Source: Dermatemys mawii
Taxonomy: Eukaryota; Chordata; Testudines; Dermatemydidae
Direction: 5' to 3'
DNA: 64,000 nucleotides
NCBI GenBank assembly: GCA_007922305.1
Contig: ML677358.1
Location: 9,116,576-9,180,575 of the forward strand
In this document: one piece after another, positions 11,501 through 23,500 of the stretch
How the letters are laid out: each line of letters starts with the position of its first letter
How positions within the stretch are numbered: position 1 is the stretch's first letter
Notes under the pieces: model-generated
What the model saw: only the letters and a program-made list of their open reading frames with translations
What the model was told of the DNA's origin: nothing
The model's database searches: none
Program-made: the position numbers and the translations under genes

Positions 11501-14500
11501 AGAGCAGTGTTATCAGCTGAGTTGGTGGCTTTTGGACTTTTTCCAGTATTGTTTGGCTTGCCATTCATTAGGAGAGAATTCCACAACAGTGGAGATAATG
11601 ATCTTCATTGTACAGATTCTAGTCCCGGCCTTAGGTTAGCAGCCTATGTGTCTTAACTTTCAATCCATTCATGATGCTGCTGTCATAAATAAAGGTATGA
11701 ACTTACAGCAAGGTAAGTACAGTGTTGTCTGATCAGGGATCATATGCTGCACTTGCAGGATGATAGACTCACTGATGTAATAGGTCTTTACCTGATCCTA
11801 TGATTCTAAATGGGTCCCAAACAAATGTTATGTTAACAGGAACATCCAAACATGGCAGCACCAATGGTTGTATTGACAGTCTGTGGACTAAGCATCACTT
11901 TTCCACGATTCTCCTGTCAGCGCAGGGATACAAGAGGCAGGTATTTTTATTTTAAATGACCACTTCAGACAAGTGTCCAGAATAAGGTTGCTGAATAGAA
12001 CAGCAAGAAATATGCTCTGTAAATATCTCAGCTGTCATTACTGGATTCAACAGATGGCAGTGTTAGAGCAGCGTTCCCCATTGGTTGTTGGCAATGTGAA
12101 GCATGATCTGCAGTAACCAATGGGGAAGGCCGTGAAGCACACTGAATGTTGGGATTTCAAGAACCCATAGGTTATGTCTACACTTAGGATGGCATGTAGA
12201 GTACATACACGGCATGGCTGTCTAGCATGGGTATAAATAGCAGTGTAGCTGATAAGACACTCCTTAGGTGAGTAGAGTAAAGACATCCTGCGGTTCTGGC
12301 GTATGTACCTTACATGGCTCTCCACACACCCAAGCCATACCATTATAGCAGTGTAGCATCCTGCTGCCAGAGTCTTTCCCTGTGACCTCATCCTGCCAGA
12401 GACTTTCACCAATGGATATAGCTACACTCTGCAAGTTGGACACAGCCTTCAGCTATGCACACCCTACATGCCACAACCATCAGCATAGACAAAGCGATAG
12501 GTACACAAGCCACATCTGGGTATCTGTGATACAGAGAACTGGAGAGCAGTTAGGCTATATAGTTGGTCTCTTCTTGATTAGATTCCTAGAACAGTAGGAT
12601 CCAACAGCCTTGGTAGCAATTCTGAATCAATTAATTAGACATTAGTGATATAGTATTTGTTTTGTTTGGTCTAGAAATCTGATTAGGTTGTTATATTTAT
12701 AGATGATGGGATTTTCAAAAATGCTCCCTGTTGGCCTAAACTTTGCTCCTGTTGAAATCAAAGGAAGTTGTACCATCAACTTGAGTGGGAGCAGAGAGAG
12801 GTCATGCACAGATGGCAGGAGCTGAAGCTATTAGAATCAAGTAAGGAGAATTTTGAAACAAAGGGTTATTTGAATTAGACCCCAAAGAGTATTTTAAAGC
12901 AGATGCATTAATCCTGATGTCCCTTTAGCATCATTTTCTTTGTGTTCTAAATTGATTTTTTTTTCTCCTACAATTCCAGGAATGTTTCTGTGACTACTAA
13001 CTTTCAAGCGAGTACAAGCTCCCAGTAGTCAATCCCTGGTGTAGAGTTGTCCGTCTGAAATAGTCTCATCACCTCTTTACTCTCTAATCTGTGGTGCATT
13101 CGAGAAGAGCCACTTTAGAAATAAATCATTTCCCTGTTTTCTCTTAGCTGTACTGATCATTTAAGAGAGAACCCATTAAGTGAGGTTTTATAGGAATAAG
13201 AGTGCCACACAAACATGCACAGTCAGCTTTGTTTTTCTAGTCTTTATTTTGATTCTACAGAGAAATGCCTAATTAGTTAGCCTGGGACCTGATCCAAAGA
13301 GCATTGCAGTCAATGGGAGTCTTGCATTTTCTTTTAGCTGCTCCCTTCTCTCCTTATGCTGATAAGATAAATGATCACACCACCTCTGTGTGTATAGCCG
13401 CTCCTTGGCTTCCCGAATGGCTGTTCTCCAGGTGCATTCCATGAGCCTGTATCTGTCACTGTGGCGCTCCACCAACCTCTGCCAAGGATCTTTTGATGGA
13501 ACATCCGTGGGGGAAATTTGGATGTAGGTCTTCAGGATTCTCAGTGGCATGTATTCCACTGGGCTGTAAATACTGTTAAACCAGTATCCAAAGCAGCCGT
13601 CAGCGGGGTTATGAGAGCAAGGGCAACACCAGCAGCCGCTGATACAGCAGGTTGCTTCCCCCTCACACACACACGCACCCCAAGATGGGGTGCTTCCTTT
13701 AACAAAACCTCCTCATTCTTCATTTCTCCCACTGAATCTTTTTTCAAAAAAAAAAAAAAGAAAGAAAGAACTGCTGTCTGTGCTCTGAAAACGTTCTCTC
13801 ACCCTACCCACAATTCTCCAGTAACCCCCATATCTTCTGCTGGCCAGCCAGGCTCTAACAGTCTGCTCATCAGCTCATCCAAAGTTGTTTTGGGACAGAA
13901 GTACCCAAAGCCAGGAAGCGGCTGCTTTGTGATTTTTCTCACTGTATGTACAACAAATGTCTTTCTGTCTCCCCGGTTTTGTAACTCAAATGGGGAGGAG
14001 GAATCTAGGTCAACGCCCTTGGCATGTGACCTGATACGAGACAGGAAATACAGTTACTCCCACACCGAAGAAAAGCTCACCGCGATTAGGAGCTTTCCAC
14101 CTTCACTCAAACCACAAGAAGTCATATAAGAAGTCACAGGTCAAAGCCAGCACAGCAAGCAGCTCTTTCATACAGGACGGATTTGCTCCAGCAGCTCTTG
14201 TGTGCTCGTTAATAGAACTCGTTGGGACATAAAGGGTGGTGTTATGCATTCTGCATCAGAGAAGCAAGTAGAGGATAAAAATGTCTTTCCTTATTAATGG
14301 GCAATAGAAACGGAAGAATTGATAGGCGGGTCCAGAGCAGTGGAAGAAAGAATTGAAACACAAACCTGGCTATTTTTAAGAGTCCTTAACAACACTGATG
14401 TGGTCATGGCTGTCATTACCAAATATTGTACACTAAGAAGAGCATCTTCTCTCCAGCGAATGTCACCAGCACAGAATACTGTGAATCCCATGGAAACTTT

Positions 14501-17500
14501 TCTGTTCAACCTTAACATAGGCCTTCTTTAGAGTACACTACTTTACTATCATGAAGATAAATATATTTTATTTTTACAAGGTTCTAAATTGCACCGAACA
14601 CTGCACAGGAATATAAAAAGGCATGGTCCCTTCTGCAAAAGATTTTAAAGTCTCATTTTCTGTGCAATCCAATGAGTTGACAAGCAATAGGAAGGGAAGT
14701 TGTGAGGAATGACCAGCATTATGGTAATAAGATATCACAGTGTCTCAGCTGGGCGTGGGCATATTTTGTTCTATTCATTAAAAAAATAATGAGCCAGACT
14801 TATTGCTGGTGTAAATCACTGGGAGGAGCTAAAGAACATTGTTCAGCAGTTTAGACCCAACGCTAATGTGAGTAGAACTATCAATATGTAAAACAATTCC
14901 AGTGAAAACATGGGGGAAGAGGGAGGCAAGGATTCAATTGCCATATGGTGTTGGCAATCCAAATAAGAGAGGTACTTTGAAGAAAATAATAATCTACTGT
15001 GTTATTTAGTAACACAGGCAACATATGAATTTATCTTGACCATATTCTCAAACATCTACACACCATGAGAAAGAAGCTACCTCTTAGGGTTGTTTAACCA
15101 GCCAGTTGCCATTTTGCAGAATCAGTTTTGGCACACCTGGGAAGCAACAAGAAGGGATTTGCTGATTCACCATTAGTGACTTAAGGATGGGACTAGTACT
15201 GTATTGTCAATCAAGTAACACTGCCTTACTTTCCTCTTTGGATCTCATTAATACCCAGCTTTGCCAACCCCAAGCATTCAAGAGCTGTGCCTTAAAAACA
15301 AAACACGCCCCCATCCACACCACTCCTGATCATTTGAAAGTAATTTCATCTGGGGTTCTTTTTAATTTACCTTCTGCTGTTTGAGCTTTTAAGGTTCATG
15401 ATTTCAAGCTTCTCCCTGCAACCACAAGGGCTATTTTTGTCTGCTGAGATTCTCTCTGCCCATAATTCTCTCTGGGACTTTAAAAACAACCATTGTGAGA
15501 CTTGCAATAAAGTCCAGGGTGTTGACAACACTGTTTATCTTCTGTGCATGTATTGGATTTATTTAAAGAGATCAGTTACTATTTTAAAACGTTACCATTT
15601 TACTATTTTAATACTTTGCTCTTCAGTCTTCAGGCTCTTCAGCCCGTGAACACACACAGTTATACTCAGGGCCCCTGGAATTCTGCGGCACATCAGGGCC
15701 AGTTTCTGCGGCAAGGGTAAGAGAATTCTGCAGCGAATGTCAGTCAACTCTGCAGCAGTGAGAACGTATAGCTGTCTGCCACTCTGTACCCACCGACTCC
15801 AGTGTTAGCTGCAGAATTCCAGGAGCCCTGAGCTTTTCACACTTCCATTGCCATGGAATCGCTCACTGGCTATGGAATTTATTTAATCCTTTCACTACAC
15901 TTCAGAGTACAGTGTGGGCTAAATGTTGCTTTAAAGTCAATGCCCAGTATGTCATTGGACATAGTTCTGTTATGTTTCATAACAGAACCGAGACAAACGT
16001 GAAGAAATTGCAACAAATGAACGATGTGTTTTTTCCATTGAGGTATTGAAAAGGTTAAGTCTAGATCAGCCCAATAGTGCTGGTATCTTTACTCCTCATA
16101 CTCCAGCTAATGTTCTTGAAGGTGAGAATTCAAAGCTATCCAGCAACTTATACCCATAAATCAAGCCTGTGCCACTATGACAGTTGGCATCACTCATTGA
16201 TAAGCAACACTGAATGGAGTGCCCTGGATTTAAAATGCCGGCATTATTTTGCTCAGATGGAGTTTAGTCCAAAGGACGAGGGGTTACAGCTGTGTTCTAA
16301 CCAGCTCCTTCAGTGCACCTGAATTTGTAAAGTGGATGTGATTGTAGAGTAGAGTTACATAACATGGTTTGACCGTACCTGCAATTATTAGGGATGCAGT
16401 GTTAGCACCTTGCTAACAATAAACAAGTTTGAGCACAGTAAAAGCTGGAGTGTGGACAGGGCCTCAGTGGTCTCCAAATTCTTTATCACTTTTCTTAAAT
16501 TTTATGTAACTCTTATGCACCATCTTTGCTGCCTGTTGTGGAATAATCAAAGTGCTTATGATATTGGATTGAAAAATGAGGAAAATATATAGAAAATAGT
16601 AGATTTATGGAACATGAAAAACAGGCCCTAGATAGTTGAGCAAATGCTTTTTTTGTAGTTATTTTAAAAACACCAGCTATGGTTTCACTCTAGGGGACTA
16701 GAACATGTAGATAGAAAAGTGGATGTTCATGTAAATAAACTGTTTGGCCATCTCACATGCACTGATTTCTGTTCCAAGTGCCTAGCCCTGAGCTCAGAAT
16801 GGAAAAAATTCAACCATCACCTCTCTGCTTTTTGAAGATCAAATGTTTTTTAAGTCTGAGTGTCGTATTCTCCTGTGACTGGAGTCTATGATCTACCACA
16901 CTGGGGCATTTCCTTCTCTAACTACCTGACAATGATTTATCTAGAGAGACAAAGGGCAGGTCTACATTACGGCGGGGATCGACGCTGTGAGATCAATCTA
17001 TCGAGGGTCAATTTATCGCGTCTAGACTAGATGCAATAAATCGATCCCCGAGTGCTCTCCCGTCGACTCGTGTACTCCACCACCACGAGAGGCGCAGGTG
17101 GAGTTGACAGGGGAACGGCAGCAGTTGACTCAGCACCGTGAAGATGCCGTGGTAAGTTGATCTAGGTATATCTGACTTCAGCTATGTTATGCTCATAGCT
17201 GAAGTTGCGTATCTTAGATCGATTCTGTCCCCTGCCCCCAGTGTAGAGCAGGGCAAAGTGGGTGAGGTGATGTCTTTTATCGGACTAACTTCCGTAGGTG
17301 AGAGAGGCAAATGTTAGAGCTTACAGAGAGCTCTTCCTCTGGTCTGGGAAAGGTACTCAGAGTGTCACAGGTAATTTTTATCTGTCAGTGGTATCCCCAG
17401 AACTGACATAGCTGCTCATCCTCTCTCATTTTTAGTCATTCCCTCATGACAGTTGAGGAAGATCTAGCCTCTCTATAGAATTTACTACCTATGTTAGTGA

Positions 17501-20500
17501 TATTCCTCCTATCGATTTACCCATGTTAGGCATGTCCCTCCAAGAGGAGCTTCAGGAAGAGGAAATTTCACCTCCAAGTTTCCTGCTGCACAAGAGGAGC
17601 ACAAAGCTTCTACGCTTTATCAGGCCCCTCCCTGCTGCAAGGCCGGGCCATGATGGTGACTCTGCTGCAGAGGGGCCCAAAGCGGGAGGCTCCTTATAGC
17701 TTTCTTCCCTCCCCTGACACTTTCAGAGATCATCAAGGCACAATCTGGCCCTACATGCCCAGAACTGTCTGTCTATACATCACTGCATGTGGAGAGAGAG
17801 TCTGATTTGCTATTTGGTGAATTCTAAAAAATTGTGTGTTGCATCCCGTAACTTCCAGTGTATTCTGAAATACTTGTCCTGTGTTGTGATCAGTATGTTC
17901 CCTTTCCACGAGGGCTTGCACTGTATCTTTTTCTCTCTCCATCTGTGTTGAGTTGGCATTTGTACAGATAAAAGAAGCAGTATTTCATTCCTGCAAAAAT
18001 TTAGCTGGCCCATTGGCGGCTACCTTGTGGAAGATCCCTAAGCCTGCTCAATCTGATTTGTGGAATAAATCACTGGTTTGGTCTGTGCTTGCATTTGGGA
18101 ATATGGCTGGCAAAGGAAAGCCTCCGCTGTGCTGCCTCAACACTTCTCTCACTGAAGGGGAGACAAAGTATAACAGTTGTTGTTCATGACTCTGTGTCTC
18201 TTCCTTTGTATTTAAAAATACGGTATTATTTCATAGCAGTGTTTGCTGGTCCCTAATTCTCAACAAAGTTCTTCAAAAATGAATGTCAAAAAAAGAGATA
18301 ATCTCTGGCAATTGTGAAGACAGATAGCTCTAAAGCAGACAAAAAAATGAAGCAGTGGTTTCTCCTTAAGCTTTTGTTCCAGCATGCAGAACTGTGTTCT
18401 CTATGACTTGCTAAACTGAATCTTAACCATGACTTATGGGAAGTACTGCACATGTAGCTCTAAAACTCTAAGGCAGATCTACACTCTAGACACAATAAAT
18501 CGATCCCCAAGTGCTCTTCCGTCGACTCCTGTACTACACCGCCTCGGGAGGCGCAGGCGGAGTCAAGAAGGGAGCGGCAGCAGTCGACTCACCACCGTGA
18601 AGAGGCTGCTGTAAATCAATCTAAGTACGTCGACTTCTCGTAGCTGAAGTTCTATTCTCATAGCTGGAGTTGCGTATCTTAGATCGATTTCCCCCGCTGT
18701 GTAGACCAGGGCTGAAAAAAGGTTGGTTTTTACCAGCAATCTTTTGCTGAATTTATCAACCATAGCTTTGGGGGAAAAAACCCATACACCTTTAATTCCT
18801 AATGTGTGGATTACTGATGGGCCAATGGCCAATCAGAAGACACAGAAAGCTGTCTGGTTCTGTACAAGGGCCCTCATTGCATCATCTGTGATGAATGAAA
18901 TGACAGAGGGAGATGTACATATCAGACTGGGCAGGTCATGTTGGGAGGTTTGAGTTTGCTATTGCCTCTAAGCTAATGGACCTGGTTTTTTTAGTATAAG
19001 CAGAAGAGGTTCATACTTTTATTTCCAAAGATGCTTAGTTAAGTACTCACAGGCAACAACTCCTCCAGATGTGGCGCTTCGTGAATTTGACTTATGCCAT
19101 ATGACTGTCCCTTGCAATTGTATTCACAATACTGAGCAGCCTGCACCAGTCCTCTGAGAGGAGACACTAATATTATTTCCCTCTTACATCCTAGGGAAAA
19201 AAGAAAAGACGAGCAAGAGAAAAGCAGCAAGACTCCAATTCAGGTAAACTAATAAGTACTGAATTCAGCATGTTACTCAGTAGCTTATCACTGTATTGTA
19301 TTTTGCCATCCGTGTTTTAGCTCATTCGGTCAGCTTTCTAAAGCTAAAAAATGGTATATTACCTCACTCACCGTGTCTCTAATATCTTGATACTGACACA
19401 GCTACAACACTGCAGTCAAACTAGATTGTGGCTAATAAATCATTTTAAATAGAAGTCACCTCTACAATTTGTTCTTCCACAGAGATATTCAAGAGAAATG
19501 CTCCACTAGGTTCTGAGTGGCAGGAGGCACCAATGTCCTATAATCAAAAGTGATGCCTTTATCTGTTAGATGCATCAATATTGCATATCTAAGAGCTATG
19601 AAACTTCTTTAAAGACCACCCCAGAGACCACATCACAAATCTTTTTGTAGCAGAAGTAGCCTAAAAGTCAAATAAAATTCCACTGAAAACCATTGGGTAC
19701 TTTAATGTGGTTGCTTACTACAGGGTGCTCTTTATTGGAGATTTCACTGTGTATATCGATGTGTGCACATACCCACACCATCCAAAGTTATTCACATCCT
19801 AGATTTGGAAGCATTTCTAAGTTATCTGTACTAATGGACCTTTGTTATATCACATCAAGAGAAAATGTCAAGGCATTTGCTTTGTGTCTCTCATGAAGCT
19901 AAACTGCCCATTTCTTATAGTAAGTTAACTTTTCATCTCAATTATTGCATAGACTGATAACAAGAGCAAGATTTTATGTAATATATGTGGTGTAAAAATA
20001 ATAATTTCACCCACCACTGAAATGCAGCCCTCTTCGGGGTGGAAGGCAGCTACCGATTAACTGCACGTAGCAGGCGAAGTTGGCAATTCTGAAAGTGAAT
20101 GAGTGACATTGTCACCAAGGTACTGCTCAGATCTCATTTACACTAGTGCAAAAAGTTCACATGTATCTAAATGAAAATAGGGCACTACCCTAATCGGCCC
20201 TTTTGGCCACACAGCAACACTACCCAGGACTTCAGGGAAGTACATGCAGAAGAGTTGCTTGTCCATTAGAACTAGAGAAAATTTAGGGAAGTAGAATGGA
20301 ATTGCCCCATATGGGTCTCATTGAAAACAAATAGCATCAATCTGCTTCTGCAATATTTTCCTCTTCTGTTTTAATATATATGAGCACTCAGTTCTTTGGT
20401 CGGCGATTTAACCAGGGAGCAGGTAAGGATTTCAATACAGGAAGCAATGGGTGGGTGGCTGATTTGGCACTGGCAGCATTTCAGAACTAAGAAATTTGAC

Positions 20501-23500
20501 ATTCCATAAGAAGCAATGAATTTCCTGGTAAATTCCTAGCTTTCCTGTAACTGAATTTTGACTGCCTGGACTTGGCTTTGTGGAGAAGTGGTTGAGCTAG
20601 GGGAACACCACAAGTGGGAGGAAACAAAGTCTCCAGCATCTGTAACTTGAGGCCATTTCCCAGACATCTCTCTCTTCCCGCCCCCCAGGTGTAATCTTTG
20701 ATACTTGCCTAACGATCCCTTTTTTACAGGAAAGTGGTGTCTGAATAGTTCCATTGCTGAAGAATTGGATTTTAGTCTGTTAGTTGTGTCTTAAGTGGCT
20801 GAAATGATGTTGCATCTTTTCTTCTTCCTCCTGCTGCTCCTCCTCCTCTTTGTGCCTCTGTCTTGCCCATTCTCCGCCACGCATGCTTCTGTGTTCAGAT
20901 CCCGCCTCTCCTAAGAAATGCAGAGCTCGCTTTGGCCTCAACCAACAAACGGACTGGTGCGGCCCATGCAGGTGTGTATCAGAGAAACTCTACTCTGCTT
21001 TTAGTGCCTTTTCCTGAGCGCATTGTTTTTCCCCCTGTATGTGGTTTTATTTTTCATGCATGTTTCTATAGTGCCCTTGGCTCCTAACACACAAAATAAA
21101 CTACTGGCATTGCTAAAATGTGTTCCTTTCAAACTGGGAAGGTTTTCTCAGGGTATCATTGCTGTGGGCTAGTATTTCTGAAGGTTCTACCCAAATGCTT
21201 TCAGTTTCTAAGAGAAGAGAGTTAAAGGGACGTATGTTGTCAAGGTTGCTAGACCCAAAATTTGACATCTGTTTCTTATACCAGGTTGGCGAAGTACATG
21301 TAGTATTTTACGTGTTTTATTAAGATTCCTATTTCACTGTTCTTGAGAGGCTGATCTACAGACTAAGGGGTCCCTACACTAGTGCACATTTCGAATGGAG
21401 GAAAACAAATGCTCCCCCCCTCCCACCATCCTACCCCCAATCTTCCTATTTCCAAAGAAGGACCTGATGTGGAACGTTTCCCCCCTCTACATGGCCACCA
21501 CTTTGAGGGCCACTACAGTGTACCCAAAGTGCTGCCTTTCCCTATTTACATTTGGGACTAAAAATGTCCATTACAATAGCACGCTGCCACTAGAACAGTT
21601 AGTGCCCCAAGCAACGAGATGTTCTGAGGATTCCACCAACTCAGGCTTCCAAGGAACAAATGTGGGAATAGAATAAGGAAATAGCTTGACAAGTGAACAG
21701 AATGAGTATTGGTCAGAGTGTCATTACGCAGTCCCAGGCATGAGAGGCCCATGACCTACTTCTGGACAACCATGTAGGGTGACCAGATGTCCCGATTTTA
21801 TAGGGACAGTCCTGATATTTGGTGCTTTTTCTTATATAGGCTCCTATTACCCCACCTCCCGCTGTCTCGATTTTTCACACTTGCTGTCTGGTCACCCTAC
21901 AACCATGTAAGAAGTAAATGCAGCCTGAGCAGAGGAGAGGTGTGTACAGTTCTCAGTAAAATCTGCTGAGCCACAGGGCATTATAGTACCATCTTTTGGC
22001 TTCTGTCTAGCAATACCTGTAATGCAACTAACTTTCATTATAAAGCAAATAACCCGAATATGCAGCTACAAGGGGCCTAGATGTTGGCTGATCACAGCCT
22101 GTGATGCTGGTACATTCTTGGCTGGAAATTGAGGCTTCAAAAAAACCAAACCACTTGTGATGAGCCAGGGTGTCAGATGCTGGCTATGTTTCAGAGACCA
22201 GTCTGTTTAACTAGCGGTGTCCTGATGCAAGTTGTGCTGGAAATTGGACCAGTCTATCACTGGTCATAAAGAGGCCTAGTTAACCCCTTGTATTCTCCTC
22301 CTACACAAAATCGCTTCCTGTCTGTATCTGATCTTTCCCCTGCAGAATTCTTTATATAGCCCTGAAAATTCGTCATTTCCATTTTTAATACAACACACCC
22401 TCATCATGCCACCACAATCAACATCTTTCTGATCTTGGAAGACTGGGGTGCCCCTGGCAGCCCTGAATGCTACACCTTAAAATTGATCAAAGAGCCTCTT
22501 GTGTGATGTAGGCTTTTCCTAGCAGCAGTGCCAGTCAGGGAACTGACAGACCAGGACAAAGCGTTGAATCCAGGTCTCCCACACAGCCAGAAAGAGCACA
22601 ATTACTAGGTGACTGGGCAGTCTTTGTATCTTTACTCCCGAGTTCATTTGAGATCTCTTAATTAGGATGCAGTGCTAACACTTTGCTTTGCCTGATGTTG
22701 CTTACCAACTAACACGCATTGCTAGAGTGCTCCTAAAACCTTAGCATGCTTTCTTATTTTTTATCCTGACATCTCACATACTGTATAATAGCAGCTGTTC
22801 TGCAATTCCAGGTACTAATACACAACAGCCAACTTGGGGGCTTCAGAAATGTACGTTTCCTCATCACTGATATCTGCCTCTGACAGAAACTGCCAGAGAA
22901 TATCCATTCCAAAATGGGAGAGATTTAACTGATTAAAATGCTTTGTCCCCTCAGAAGTTGTATTTTCCGCTGGCTCTGCTGGTATAATCTGTAAATCCTA
23001 ATGGGAAAGCTTGGTTCTATTAGACTCCTTTTCCAGCCCCAACATTTAGAGGAAAGATATCTTTCCTCTAAATGTTGGGGCTGGAAAAGGAGTCTAATAG
23101 ATAGTGAACCTAGTGATAGATAGTGAACCTAGTGATAGAATAGTCTAATAGTTAGTGAACCTAGTCTAAGCAATCCATGGAAGTCTCCACAGCTTGGGTC
23201 TTGAGGTGTATTTTATTGTGTCCATTTATCTTTGAAGTTACATAGCATACATGTAGATTTTAGGCCTTAAGGGTTAATGTATCTAATCAGACACGGCAGG
23301 TCTCCTTACTGTTTATAATTTTACTGTTTAAAGAGAGATTCATTCCATTCATTAACCTTCCCCCTCCCCTAAACAGATTTTTTGATGGAGTATAAATATA
23401 GCAGCCATTTTTCTTCTTGCACCCACCTCACATACAGCAGCAAGTGCCTGAGGTGGCACAGGGAGATAACTTAACCATGGGCTTGTGTACAGTGGAAAAT

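Noticed and set aside
13518..14129. 203-codon + strand open frame
   Set aside because: It is the antisense shadow of the nested - strand gene. It runs through simple repeats and has no splice or family support.
14294..14531. Opposed 70-codon frames, considered as an upstream exon of the nested antisense gene
   Set aside because: No donor in a phase compatible with the exon at 14030, and composition is not convincing.
22500..22625. Possible MIR or tRNA-like fragment (TTGAATCCAGGTCTCCCAC)
   Set aside because: Too short and diverged to assign; no cloverleaf could be drawn.
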